64,000 nt of DNA from Datisca glomerata (taxonomy: Eukaryota; Streptophyta; Magnoliopsida; Cucurbitales; Datiscaceae): assembly GCA_003255025.1 (NCBI GenBank), contig QANY01005056.1, positions 223,152-287,151 on the forward strand. Reading direction: 5' to 3'. A program made the translations under genes and the position numbers. Below the pieces are notes generated by a model, which made no database searches, had not been told where the DNA came from, and was given only the letters and a program-made list of their open reading frames with translations. Of the stretch, positions 22,995 to 34,985 are shown in pieces. Each line of letters opens with the position of its first letter. The first letter of the stretch is position 1.

Positions 22995-24864
22995 TGTTGG
23001 AATATGTTCATAAAGTAGCATGTAATAACTATTTATTTGTATCCAGTTATTTCTCAGACATTTGTATTACTGTATTTTTTATGAATAAGTTGAAAGTTTT
23101 ATTTTAAATTAAAGCGTGTTTATAAATTACTCAAGTTCTGAAACTATTATCAACGAAAGAAGAGTGAAGACAGAAGCGTATTCAGACGAACTCTTCTAAG
23201 ATAGTTCAGAACGATATTCGTAGTTTTAGGATCGAATGGACAATCAAATCTGATAACAACTGTTATGTTGAACCATTGGATGTCAGTCTTGGGGCATAAG
23301 AGTGGAGAATTAAATGGTTAACCTAGATATGTTATGAACATGTTGAATAGACTGGTAACAAATTAGTTTAAAGCCCAAAATCGTTTATCTAGCTCTAAAT
23401 CTAATTGTTGAACCTTAAAGATGTTTTTATAATTACCTTAATCCTGAGATGAATACATAACTTGACTAGGTTAGTTGCAGTCTTTGATATGTCAAATGAG
23501 GGAGTTTGAATTGGTGGACAATACCTCAACTGTTGAGATTGTAATGTAATCAAGTATGAGTTGCGTGATTCACATATATGAAAATTCGTGATTGGATTAC
23601 GAAAGCAACAATATGACCTTATACTTTATTCATGGGTGTGTGAATAAATTAACTTGGCTAAGTATTCGATGAAATAAGTCATTGAATGAGACTTGTGAAT
23701 TGTACGAAACAATTCACTATAATGTCTTTCTTATTCACAGTCAATAAAGGAGTTAAGGAAATAATAACAAGAGAGGTAAAATGATAATTTACATTCATGA
23801 TGAGTATTATGTTAAAACATTATGTGGACCGTGAAAATAAATATAGTTTATTTACATTAATAAAAAATGTAGTGCGCATGCATCGAGAGTGAATTCGACA
23901 TCAAACCTATTATAGAGTCGTACGATGTCAGGATTAAATAGGCCAGGAATCTATGGAGATAAATTCGTCGGGTATTTGAATCCTAAGTTTTATTCATGTG
24001 GGTCTATTCGGTATCAGAAATAGCTCAGAGAATAAAAAAATGAACCAAAACATATTTTCTACACCTATATGTGATAGGTGATGTCACTTAAGTTAGTTAA
24101 GTTGTTGTATTGATTTAATTATTTATTATTTTATAATTATTAGATAATTAGTTAAATAAATTAATTAATTGACAATGATAAATTATATTTATCAAATTGG
24201 ATTGATGAATTTTGATACAACTAAACTCTAGAGATATCATGTAATTTTCAGCAATAATAGATAATTAAGGGAATTTTCAGAAATTTTATAATATGTGGGT
24301 ATATTTAATACCAAAAATTACATTTTGATAAATATCTAATAGCAATTTGATTGCAAAGAGATAACGAGTATTAGATACAGTTGTTGTTATCAACACACAA
24401 AAAGAGAGAAAAACATTTTCTCCTCTCAGTACTGCTGCCACTAAAATTAATCTGAAGAAGGAATATTTGATTTTTCTTCTTCAATCGTTTTGAGAGCCCA
24501 CACTCAAATTTCTACGTAAAATCCTTCTGAGATATATTTCTAAAATTAACCGGTGGCTGTTGGTGGACTAATTCAGAAATCGTTCGTGGAAGATCAAGTT
24601 CGTGATTTTGATCTTAATACTTGAAGAACACGAAGAACGCTCGAGGGAGTTCCAACGGTTCAGAAATTCTCCGATATAGAGTAAATGTGAAGTTTATTTT
24701 CCCTTAATTCATTTTAATATCGTATATGCATGATCAAACTAAAATTGGTTTTAAATTATTTAACGTGATTAAATAAGTTAAATAAAAAAATTTATATTCT
24801 GTCCACGAACCGTTTGTGGTTCAAATCTATTTTTCTTTAATTTTAAAACCGATCGATCTTGGCA
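22995..24864 (+). repeat. 3' LTR of copia element
   Basis: Starts TGTTGGAATATG and ends ATCTTGGCA with the expected CA. It is 1870 bp and aligns throughout with 11562-13493, with scattered substitutions and small indels. Confidence 0.88.
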
Positions 24865-25255
24865 TTGTTGACACTATATTTTCCATTAGCCGTAGGTTTC
24901 TAGTACTAACTATCCTTAAACCCTGTCTGTCACGGATGCATTCTGAGAAGAAGGCCAAACTTACTCCCCTATGATGATGTCACTCATCGGGTGTTTGAGG
25001 TCCAAACTTATGATGATGATGAGGTTTCTGCCATATCTGTTTAAAAGAATGTCTCTAGAAGCCATGGATCTATCATCAGTGAAATTCCATTAGCTGAACC
25101 CACCTTAATGACACATAAACAAGCCAATTTCTCTCTAACCTTGAGTAGCTTCCTCCAACTCCAAGAAGTATAGGAAGAAAGTTTAACAATGAAAATGGAT
25201 TCTCTTCAGAAGGATAGAATGACACCAAGTTCTCCATATAGAGTCTCAATTTTTT
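24865..25255 (-). mobile_element. LINE fragment continuing beyond the copia element
   Basis: Sequence such as 'agccatggatctatcatcag' and 'tagcttcctccaactccaag' aligns in order with the LINE at about 4800-5110 ('gtgccatggatcacaaaat', 'gatctttctccaagatcat'). It is the other half of the fragment at 10890-11561. Confidence 0.6.
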
Positions 25256-25259
25256 TTAT

Positions 25260-26340
25260 TTCATGTACTTTTAGTAATGAATTCAGTTTTAATGGGTAAC
25301 TTTTGGAAGGTAGAGTTGCTGGACCTAAATGATAAATGGATAGAGTCTTACCATTTCCTATTGTAACCTGTTCAGACTCCATTGTATTGTTAAGCTAGAT
25401 TAAGGTTGCCAATATCTGTAGTTGTATGGTTGGTAGCAGCACTGTCAGCATACTAAATCACGTCACACACAGACTACGTGAAGCAATGTAAGCTGATGGA
25501 GAAGAAAAGTATGCTACATGAGTAAAAGGACCAAAGTGTGACTGTGATTACTGAGAAGTAATCCCAACATTTATTTGATTATTCGTTTCATACTTGTAAT
25601 AACTTACAACAGTAGTGTGGCCTGGTTTTGCACATACTTGGAAAATTATCTTGCTTCCTCCACGACCACCACTATTAGATATTTTGCCATTAAATCATTT
25701 TATGTTTCCTTGGTTTCGAAACTTCATTCATCTGGCAGAGTTCTTGTTGAAGTTTTGATTGTAATTTGGCTATGTTCCAAGGCCATTCTTTCTAATCATA
25801 TTTCCGACAACTATATTGCACACATTTTGACCATACTTTCACTCTCAACATGTTGCTATTCTTTAGTATACTTGCATGCTACATCAAAAGAGACTGCATT
25901 TCCTCCATACCCAAATTTTCATTTCTTGCAGAGATACTTACCACAACTGGATCAAATTCTAGCTCGATCAATTTATAATACACATTACTAACTCTTGCTC
26001 ACTAATAAGTAGTTCTACAGTTGCTAGGCTATCTTGAAGCTTACTCATTTTGTTAACATGTTGCATTTCTTGCAAGTTTGTGATGCATTTCTAAGATACA
26101 TCATTCATGCCTTAGATTGGCTTGCAGAATTTCTTTTCAAAGAGTTCCATTCTTCAGCTAACGTACTGTGTATTGAGTGACTGTGCCAAGAACTCTCTCA
26201 GTCATAGAAGATAGAAGCCAACTAAAAAGAAGCTAATCTTTCCTGATCCCTTGAGATAAATTCTAGATCATTTTCACCAATTGCAAGTTTCTTGTTCAGT
26301 TTTGCTTCATTACCAAACACAATCTCATCTCTGCAATGCC
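25260..26340 (-). mobile_element. Copia gag-protease fragment
   Basis: On the minus strand a degenerate zinc knuckle at about 25590-25660 reads QVCAKPGHTTVVSYYK; the outer Cys residues are replaced by Phe and Ser. A copia protease-like region follows at about 25280-25400 (EQVTIGNGKTLSIYHLG, YPLKLNSLLKV). Upstream gag-like sequence reaches about 26300. Many stops. It is a different copia family from its right neighbour. Confidence 0.6.
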
Positions 26341-27632
26341 CGACGATTGTGAAGATTACTTGCGACTTTCACAGTCCCTTATTACCCATATTCACAATAC
26401 CAAAGTCACATGCTTTGTAAGTTGAGAAGAGATCCATTCTGGATGTAACATTGATAGCGACAACATTGTCAACTATCCAATCTATATCTAGGCATGTGAC
26501 GTTCATAGTATTTTCCATTGCAATCATAAAGATAGATTGGCTTGTGAAAACTGTTGTTTCCGATCGGTCATTTTTCTTATCATCATTTTCCTTGTGCTGT
26601 TCAGCTTTCACTTTTCGACAATCACTTTTCTTGTGCCCCATCTTCTTAAAATGCTAGAACTGAATACCCATTTTTTACAAATTTCCTTCTTGAACGATTT
26701 CGATTAATGTTCTTTTTCTTGCTCTGGCTTCTTCCCTGACTTTTTGTAATAAGAGCTTCTAAGTGACTAGTAGAAGAACCCAAAGTTTTCCTTCTAGTTT
26801 TTTCATTCAACAAGCTGCTTTTGACTATACTCATCGAGACTTCACCATTGGAAGAGAAATTACTCAATGATACCACCAATATTTCCCAACTGTCTTATAG
26901 GGAACAATGATACACATTGTCATTCACCCATTGACTTATAAAACCCACAACTTATCGATTTATCAACTCCCAATCTTCATTACCCATATCCCTTCAGCTT
27001 TTTGGAATCACCTTTAATTAGAGCGTGTAACTTTTTGTAATAAAGGAGGTCTTTCTAGGGGTGTGTAAGTGTCCTAAAAAAATCATCCCGTCCTGAAAAA
27101 TTATCTCGAACCGAGCAGGACGAGACGGTTTTTTGTTCTAGTCGGGACGGGACGGGACACAAATTTTCTTCCCATGCAGGACGAGACGGGACACGGGACA
27201 AAAGTCCTTATCCCGACTTTGTTCCGTCCTGAGGTGTATATGTATAGTATTTTATTTTTAATTTTAACCTTTACTAGTCTAATTTTTTACCTTAATTCTT
27301 TTGATTTTTTTAACTATAATTGATTTCTAACGTTTATATTTAGTCTAATTTTTTTAATTATTATGTTTATAATTTAGTCTAATTTTTTAATTATTATTTA
27401 TATTTTTTGGTAATAACCCTCCTTATCCTTAAACAATAAACTAAAGGCAGCCCCTAAAAACACGGGAAAAAACCGTCCTGTCCTGTCCCGTCTGGTGCAC
27501 ATCCTATATCTTTCATTTTTTATTTACATAACGGTCAATTATCCACATTCAAACTAATAATCCTGATTGTACTAACTTACATGACCACCGTAGTAACTGT
27601 AAAGTGATACTGAACCAGGCTTTGATACCACT
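26340..27632 (-). mobile_element. Second copia fragment: gag, zinc knuckle, protease
   Basis: The minus strand reads MGHKKSDCRKVKAEQ (end of a CCHC knuckle), then IDWIVDNVVAINVTSRMDL. The protease DSGA is replaced by DNVV, so the active site is lost. Upstream gag is interrupted by an hAT-like insertion (27057-27507). The tRNA-Met primer site (TGGTATCAAAGCC) is at 27618-27630. The same family occurs at 55129-56712. Confidence 0.7.
27057..27507. mobile_element. hAT-like non-autonomous element, 451 bp
   Basis: Left end AGGGGTGTGTAAGTGTCC; the right end reverse complemented is close to TAGGATGTGCACCAG. Flanks GTCTTTCT and ATCTTTCA share six of eight bases, consistent with the 8-bp hAT target duplication. 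The paralogous copia copy at about 56590-56625 lacks this insertion. The body is rich in GGGACGGGAC-type words. No ORF. Confidence 0.6.
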
Positions 27633-27850
27633 TGTTAGGATTTTAGCAAACCCCAATAGCACAAATCACTACTATTATAGTTCATTGAATCAGTTTAACT
27701 AAAAAAATAGTTCTCAAACGGATTAATAAACAACACAGGAAAGCACAAAAATATGACACTAAATTTAATATGGAATACTCTTGAGTGTGATAGAAAAAAT
27801 TACGAGATAAACTTTAAATAATTATGTTTCAAAAAGTATTTTTTAAGAGG
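27633..27850 (-). repeat. LTR fragment of the second copia
   Basis: Begins TGTTAGGATTTTAGC two bases from the primer site and aligns with 56713-56890. The far end is unclear. Confidence 0.55.
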
Positions 27851-28334
27851 CTTAGGGCCCTGTGGGTTGATGTCTCGTAAACCTCAAATAGGTCAGGATG
27901 AAATGGACTTTTTAGCCCAAAAACAAGGGAAAATCCTTCCACTAATGGTAGAGTCTGGTAGCAAAAAGTAACCTATAAATTAAAAAAAAATGATTGAAAA
28001 TTGAAGTCTTCGGTAGACAGGTAAGAGTTTCTTCTTCCTTCTTCGTTCTTCCTCCTCACTCTTCCTTCCTACAAATTGTCGGTTCTAAATTAGAAGACAA
28101 AGCTTTCTTTTTTATTCATCATTATTCTATAAAAAGGACAAATAGATTCTTGCATGTTGTACAGTTCTTACAACTGTAGAACATTTTTTATTAAATATTG
28201 AATATTTGAATATTTTTTTAATTTTTTATTGGGTGTTTGGTGAAAATCAAATTGTTCAATAGTTTTTAAATTATTTTTCTATTACTTAATGGTTATTCTT
28301 TTGCTACATTTTTCTCCATACCCAATATCAAGTA
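27851..28334. other. Intervening DNA, no gene seen
   Basis: AT-rich sequence with a short pyrimidine-rich run at about 28028-28070. No similarity recognised. Confidence 0.5.
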
Positions 28335-28858
28335 TCAATGAACAACATGATGAGTAAATTCACTATCTAGGTAAGGCTCACCAACATCATCTTTAAGGGA
28401 GCCACTTTAGGATTCATGAACTTACTCATAATACTGAAGAACTGAGAGCAGTCTGATTCGTTCTAATACATAGGGACCCTTTAACATGGGCAAGTGTAGA
28501 GCATACTGGAACCTCTGAAGATAGAAGTAAAATATTATAAGCTCATGATTGCAAGGAGAAAGAAGAGAGTTTTAGAACGCCATAAGAGAAAACACACTTA
28601 TATTTATTTTTTCAACTTCTTCTGATTATAAAGGTCAAGAATCCCTCCTTATATAGAGCTGGATGGGAGAATACTGACAAAAATTACAAAATTATAAAGC
28701 TATATACAGTGGAAAAGTTACTTTATAAAGTAACTAGTATCATACATAAAGAAGCATGCGTAAATAAATAGGACAACACACTTTTGGAAACGTACGCATT
28801 AGTGGGAGACAGACGTGACAACACTTATGGAGATGGGATCCTTATCTAAGGTCAGGAA
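28335..28858 (-). promoter_or_regulatory. Pararetrovirus promoter region, copy 1
   Basis: On the minus strand, upstream elements include GATAAGGATCCCATCTCC (I-box-like GATAAG) and TTGTCACGTCTGTCTCC (ACGT core). A perfect 20-bp palindrome AGTTACTTTATAAAGTAACT lies at 28716-28735, and the TATA box CTCTATATAAGG at 28648-28658. The same block recurs at 38290-38812 and 41125-41640. It follows the polyprotein stop at 28859, as in the single large intergenic region of Caulimoviridae. The primer site expected further downstream is absent, so the copy is truncated at 28335. Confidence 0.7.
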
Positions 28859-29930
28859 TCACCAATTGCTTTTGAAGATTGGCTCGTGATCAAATCCAAG
28901 ATTAAAGTAATCTTCATCATACGGTGGGTCCTGGAAGTAGCTGAAGATGTTGCCTTCAATATCGTTGTAGTCCTCTACAGGAAGTGGAGACTGAAGTTCG
29001 AGTTGAGCTGATGGGGGATGGTCAAGATCTTCTTGGGTTGCTTGAGTAGGAAAGTCTAGTTGGAATTTTTCTAACCGATAGGGGTCTTGAGACTCAAATT
29101 GGTAAGGATCCGAAGGGTCATAGGGATGAGTATTTGGAAAAAGCCCACTAAGGATAAAAGAACTTTGGAACTCATGTAAAGCAGATGAGGAAGATCCGGA
29201 CGGGGATGAGAGTTGAGGACTTGGAGGAAATGGTCCAAGGGGAAGACTCTGATAAACTGATTCCATGTCGGGTTCACTAAGCCTTGTTAGGGTTTGGCCT
29301 AATTTCTCCTTGATACCTTTTTCATATTTTGGCCATGCGGCAGAAGAATTTAAGAAGTTAATATGATTCTGCATGTATAAGGTTCCATCAGCATAGTGAT
29401 CTTGCTCCCTCCAGAGGGTGAAGAAACAAAAAAAATTTATGTTTATTTTTTCTAGGAGCAGTCCATAAATTGTACTTTGTGAGAAGCTTGTTGTGTTGGC
29501 TTCTCCAGTAGGGGAGTGGTGCAAACAGTTTGTAGAGGGTAACAAGGGATGTGTTTATATTGGCAGAGTCACCAATGTAATGGTAAATAAGATATGCAGG
29601 AAATCCTATGGCGCAAGTATGGAGCGCTGAAAGTGTCCAGAGATACCGCAGGAGTTGTTCTTGAATGACATCTTTGATGAGTGGAACTGTGGCATATGGG
29701 ATGGTCATATCAAAATGGCCAGGATGAGGGTAAATCTGGGTTTTGACTAGTAAGAGGTGAAGCCAATAGAACAGGATTTTTGTGGCGAGATTGATGAAAT
29801 TAGTAGGACCGTCAGGTTTAGGTCCTCGAAGGAAGATGGTAGCCAGCACGCTAAAAGGCATTGTTGGGTTTGGGTCGATTGGTCCGGAAATAGTAAGGAT
29901 CAAGAGTCTGTGGGGGGAATAAAATGGAAT
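28859..29930 (-). pseudogene. Pararetrovirus C-terminal extension, copy with full tail
   Basis: Two overlapping minus frames (29388-29903 and 28859-29545) encode the part after RNase H. One is a hydrophobic segment (FYWLHLLLVKTQIYPHPGHF, GFPAYLIYHYIGDS), followed in another frame by a Ser/Pro/Asp/Glu-rich tail (PSPQLSSPSGSSSSAL, PPYDEDYFNLGFDHEPIF) and a stop at 28859. A frameshift near 29400 separates the two. Other copies show this follows RNase H directly. The domain's function is unknown to me. Confidence 0.7.
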
Positions 29931-30805
29931 AAGAGATTTTATGCCTTTCTAGGGTCGAGAAAGGTAATTAGCGATGGTATTGTGATGGCGTTAAAGTAGT
30001 CTTCATCATATGGTATTGTGATGGACTTAAAGTAATCATAATACCATCGCGTATGTAAAGCAGATGAGGAAGATCCGGACGGGGATGAGAGTTGAGGACT
30101 TGGCAGAAATGGTCCAAGGGGAAGACTCTGATAAATTGCTTCCATGTCATGTTCATTAAGCCTTGTTAGGGTCTGACCTAATTTCTCCATGTTACCTTTT
30201 TCATATTTTGGCTATGCGGCAGATGAATTCCAGAAGTTAATATGATTCTGCATGTATAGGGTTCCATCAGCATAGTGATCTTGCTCCTAGTAGAGGGTGA
30301 AGAAACAAAAAAATTTATGTTTATTTTTTAGGAGCAGTCTACAAATTTTGCTGTGTGAGAAGCTTGTTGATCTGGCTTCTCCAGTAGGGGAGTGGTGCAA
30401 ACAGTTTGAAGAGGGTAACAAGGGATGTGTTTGTATTAGCAGAGTCACAAATGTAATGGTAAATAGGATATGCAGGAAATCCTATGGCATAAGTATGGAG
30501 GGCTGAAAGAGCCCAGACATACCGCATGGGTTCTTCTGGAATGACATCTTTGATGAGTGGAAATGTGGCATACGAGATGGTCATATCAAAATGGTCAGGA
30601 TAAGGGTAAATCTGGGTTTTGACCAATAAGAGGTGAAGCCAATAGAACAGGGTTTTGTGGCGAGATTGATCAAATTAGTAGGATCGTCAGGTTTAGTTCC
30701 TCGAAGGAAAATGATAGCCGGCACGCTAAAAGGCATTGTTGGGTTTGGGTTGATTGGTCCGGAAATAGTAAGGATCAAGAGTTTGTGGGGGGAATAAAAT
30801 GGAAT
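29931..30805 (-). repeat. Duplicated C-terminal unit 2 (about 875 bp)
   Basis: A near-copy of the C-terminal extension lacking the acidic tail. It is fused at 29965-30055 to a patch of short repeats (GATGGTATTGTGATGG and inverted AATACCATCGC). The marker 'gcctttctagggtcgaga' lies at 29943, 30818 and 31688 (there ctaaggtcgaga), giving spacings of 875 and 870 bp. Confidence 0.85.
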
Positions 30806-31680
30806 AAGAGATTTTATGCCTTTCTAGGGTCGAGAGAGGTAATTGGCGATGGTATTGTGATGGCGTTAAAGTAGTCTTCATCATATGGTATTGTGATGGC
30901 CTTAAAGTAATCATAATACCATCGCTTATGTAAAGCAGATGAGGAAGATCCGGACGGGGATGAGAGTTGAGGACTTGGCAAAAATGGTCCAAGGGGAAGA
31001 CTCTGATAAACTGCTTCCATGTCATCTTCATTAAGCCTTGTTAGGGTCTGACCTAATTTCTCCATGATACCTTTTTCATATTTTGGCCATGCGGCAGATG
31101 AATTCCAGAAGTTAATATGATTCTGCATGTATAGGGTTCCATCAGCATAGTGATCTTGCTCCTAGTAGAGGGTGAAGAAACAAAAAAATTTATGTTTATT
31201 TTTTAGGAGCAGTCTACAAATTTTGCTGTGTGAGAAGCTTGTTGATCTGGCTTCTCCAGTAGGGGAGTGGTGCAAACAGTTTGAAGAGGGTAACAAGGGA
31301 TGTGTTTGTATTAGCAGAGTCACAAATGTAATGGTAAATAGGATATGCAGGAAATCCTATGGCATAAGTATGGAGGGCTGAAAGAGCCCAAAGATACCGC
31401 ATGGGTTCTTCTAGAATGACATCTTTGATGAGTGGAAATGTGGCATACGAGATGGTCATATCAAAATGGTCAGGATAAGGGTAAATCTGGGTTTTGACCA
31501 ATAAGAGGTGAAGCCAATAGAACAGGGTTTTGTGGCGAGATTGATCAAATTAGTAGGATCGTCAGGTTTAGTTCCTAGAGGGAAATGATAGCCAACATGT
31601 TGAAAGACATTGATGGGTTAAGGTCAATTGGTCTGGAAATAGTAAGGATGAAGAGTGCGTGAGGTGAACAAAATGGATCA
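30806..31680 (-). repeat. Duplicated C-terminal unit 3 (about 870 bp)
   Basis: A tandem neighbour of unit 2, nearly identical to it, including the fused repeat patch at 30840-30930. The high similarity of units 2 and 3 compared with unit 1 suggests that their duplication came after the deletion of the tail. Confidence 0.85.
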
Positions 31681-32895
31681 AGAGATTTGATGCCTTTCTA
31701 AGGTCGAGAGAGGTAATCATCGATGGTATTGTGATGGCGTTTGAGATGATGTACTGTGAATTTATAACGGGAAAACTAGTCCTTCCATGTTAGCAGCTGG
31801 CTATCTGGAAGAATCTTTTCTTTTGGGTCAAGCATCTTTGGAAGGATGTGTTATCCATTTCTACAGTAAATTCATAAAGACTGATATAAAAGATGAATTT
31901 TTCAATCCCTTTTTTACCGCAAGGATATCTTTGTATGTAGCATGGTAATGCTTTTCTGAGTCATTGAATTGTCCGCTAGGATGTCCACAGTAAAATCTTT
32001 TACTATTTACCTCTTCAATGAGAATGGCCCCCAGTGTTCATCATTGATATCTGTCTGTAGAATTCGGAGCCCCTTGTCAGGAATCTTCAAGGGATAAGGA
32101 TGTTGAGCAAGGTCCTTCAGGACTTGGAGTGCCTTAGTCTGTGCGGGGCCCCACATGGGAGAGTTCTTTTTAAGAAGCTTGGACAGCTAGCTTCTATATG
32201 TAGCCACGTGTGGAATAAAATCTCCGAGATAGTTGATGATGCCCAAGAATTGTTGGATTTATTTCACTGACAAATCTTTGGTGAGAGTTTTAGTAGTTTT
32301 ACTGCAATGTGAGGGCATGGTTAGAATTTGCATCTTAAAAAATCATTCCCATAAACTCAATCCATGTAGCTCCAATTTGGGCTTTCTTTGCGGAGCGTGA
32401 TCCGATATTGCTTGATCAGATCAATAAATTGAGATAACAAGATTTTATGAAAATGTTGTTCTTTGGAGAAAAGAAGAATATCATCGATGTGGACCGAAGC
32501 ACTATGCAAAATGGGCTCACATTTAAGTCATGGCCTGTTGGAAAAGTGGTGGGGCAACCTTAAGCCCAAATGACATGACTGTCCATTGATACTGGGCATT
32601 GGGTATACAAAAAGCAGTCTCAAGACGATCATTTGGGTGGATGCCTAATTGCCAAAAGCCAACCTTAAGGTCAAACTTGGAGAAAATCTTGGCCCGTTTA
32701 AGATGGATGGACAAAGTACTAGGCTTAGGAAGAGGAAATTTATCATCTTGAAAGAAGATGTTTAGAGACTTATAGTCAATAACAAGTCTCTTTTTCCCTC
32801 GCTTGACTTCTGATCTTTTCTCAACATAAAAAGCTTGACAAGCTCAATCGGACTTAGTAGGTTCAATGAGTCATTTTCTAATAAGCGTGTTACAT
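31681..32895 (-). pseudogene. Pararetrovirus RNase H and reverse transcriptase, copy 1
   Basis: Minus strand. RT entry at about 32523-32714 reads IFSKFDLKVGFWQLGIHP (first catalytic Asp) and MSFGLKVAPPLFQQAMT. The active site at 32480-32491 reads HIDD, with Tyr replaced by His. RNase H-connection sequence with several stops follows to about 31740. At about 32895 the RT start is joined directly to the N-terminal region, so coat protein and protease are deleted here. Confidence 0.85.
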
Positions 32896-34985
32896 TCTTC
32901 TCGGGCCATCTTCAGATTGTTGTGGAGTAGGTGGTATAAGGTCAAAGAGTTTGATGCAGGAAGGTGAAGCCATGGAAGCTGGGTTGGGTTGAATAATTTG
33001 TGACCTTAAATTGGGATGCTCAGATTGTTTTGGGAGATTTGATGGTTTGAGCTTAGATTGTCTTAGCTGTCTTAGGATTGGATAGGACATCTTGAAAATA
33101 TTGTTATAATATGAAGCCTTGGGATAAATCATGAAATGGGAAGGATATATGGAAGCTTACAAGCTCATGGTATAGGAATAATATGAATCATATATAGTTT
33201 GAAAGTGCTCCTTTGCCATATTTGTTTCTATCATGTAGAGATCTTGTTTGATCTGGGTGAGTTCTTGGTATTTTTTATGAACTCTGATCCCATGTATCAT
33301 CTTTCAATGAAGTGCTTTAATTCAACATCTAGGTGCAAGGCCTTTGAGGATAACGTCTCTCGAAACTGTTGGACTTGATCTTAGATCCACCCTACCTTAC
33401 TAGTTATGGTATCTGACTTAAGGGTCAACAGATATAATTTTGAATCAATCTTAGTAAGGGCCTTATTTTGACAAACTGCATTTTCAGTCTGCCAATTAAA
33501 GACTTCTTTCGTCGTAGGGAGAGGTCTAGCTTCGCCTGTGTGAGTAACCTCAACATGTATGGAAAATGGGCGTGTGTAAATTCTTGTTTCTGGGTTGGTT
33601 CTCCTGGTTGAAGGTGGATCATCTTTATCATAAGATTCCATCATTGCGAGACATGGGACATGATGGTTGAAAGATTGAACTGGAATAACCGGGTATGGGT
33701 GCCTCTTAGCAAAAAGATCTGGTGAAAATGGCTTTTAGAAAATAGAGGTCGATTAGAAGATGGTTCTTCTTTGCCAAGTCTGGTGAAAATGGTTTTCACG
33801 GTCCCATCTAGTAGTCGGTGTACCCTAGGAGGGGCAGATATATGGACATCTCTCTAGATAGCATGAAACCGTCGTTCATAGTTGTTGATCCATTCAAGTG
33901 GCATCAGCTGGGTGAGTTCTTTTTTGGATATGTTATGAGGGATCTAGATGATTGAGGTATCATCGCCTCGTTTAGAGATAACAAAAAAAACGTCTTGAGT
34001 TGAGTTTGGAAAGTGGAGATCAAAAGAGTTGTTCTGGAGGCAATAGATTATTTAGTGATGACAGGTGGCCATGATTGCTTGGGAATCTTGCTCTGCTCCA
34101 ACAATCTGGATTTGAACTTTCAGTCTTTGGGAAAGAGTTGGAATTGAGAGTTTGATGTTGAAAATCTATAGTTATGGTGATGATCACAGTTCCATTGCTA
34201 AGAGTGGTTAAAATTGAACCGACCAAAGCAATATTGTAAACGGTGAAAGTAGTATCAAGGAGAGCGATTCGAGTACTGGCTGCGATTCGAGCAGTGGCTG
34301 CGATTCCTTTTCTTCCATGGAGATTCAAGGCAAGACGAATAGGACCAACATGGAGGTGAGTATATCCTTGTGTCTTCCAACCATCAAGCAACTCTTGAGG
34401 GATCTCAAAAGTGACATATTATTCTGCAGTGGTGGCTTGGAGACCACATTGATATAACTTCGTGGTCCAAACGATCTCTTTAACGTGAGGCCTGTAGGTA
34501 GAGATGAGAGTTATGAGACTTTGATGCACCTGGTTGGGCATGTAGAAACTCTTATTTCTGGGTTGGTTCTCCTGGTCAAAGGCGGATAATTCTTATCATA
34601 AGATTCCATCATTGCAAGACATGGGACATGATGGTTGAAAGATTGAACTAGAATGAACGAGTCTGGGTGCCTCTTAGGAAGAAGATCGGCATGGCCAGTT
34701 TCTTTGAGCATATTATACGGAGACAACTGCGCAGAAGGAACTGAGGGTTGTAAAGCTTTCCAGCGTCTAGTAGTGAGTGTAGGGCTGTGATCATCATCGT
34801 CTGAGTGAGAGTGGGTAAATTTCAGGAGACAAGAAGATCATCTAGGCTTCTTCGAATTGTTGAAACCTCTGGAAAAAATGAGTCACCATTAGAGTAAAGT
34901 AATCTTTAAGATCGTCTAGCAGTGAGTGTAGGGTTGTGATCATCATCATTTGAAGACAGTGGTAGCATATTATGAGTAAATGTCA
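32896..34985 (-). pseudogene. Pararetrovirus N-terminal region with movement protein, copy 1
   Basis: Minus strand. The movement protein at about 34020-34460 has GPIRLALNLHGRKGIAATAR, IALLDTTFTVYN and TTLSNGTV, typical of the 30K-type protein of Caulimoviridae, which opens plasmodesmata for cell-to-cell movement. ARIA is duplicated (AATARIAASTRIA), an in-frame insertion. A coiled-coil-like region follows at about 33381-33644 (TENAVCQNKALTKIDSKL) and a basic Pro-rich region at about 32890-33132. Upstream at about 34540-34730 a piece of the later region (YNMLKETGHADLLPKRH) has been moved in front of the movement protein. Stops break all parts. Confidence 0.8.

Larger units (their letters stand above)
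11562..24864 (+). mobile_element. Ty1/copia retrotransposon with a nested CACTA element
   Basis: A plus-strand element with two long LTRs, a tRNA-Met primer site, gag, integrase, reverse transcriptase and RNase H in copia order, and a polypurine tract. Without the 3926-bp CACTA insertion it is about 9.4 kb. The LTRs differ at roughly a tenth of positions by eye, so the insertion is old. Every reading frame has stops or frameshifts. Flanking 5-mers are TTGCC and TTGTT, a decayed target duplication at best, but LINE sequence on both sides supports insertion into a LINE. Confidence 0.9.

Noticed and set aside
25575..25991. 138-codon open frame on the plus strand
   Set aside because: It lies antisense to copia gag/protease sequence whose minus-strand motifs are recognisable; no plant protein features of its own.
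30297..31381. Two identical 69-codon plus frames
   Set aside because: Antisense copies within the duplicated viral C-terminal units.
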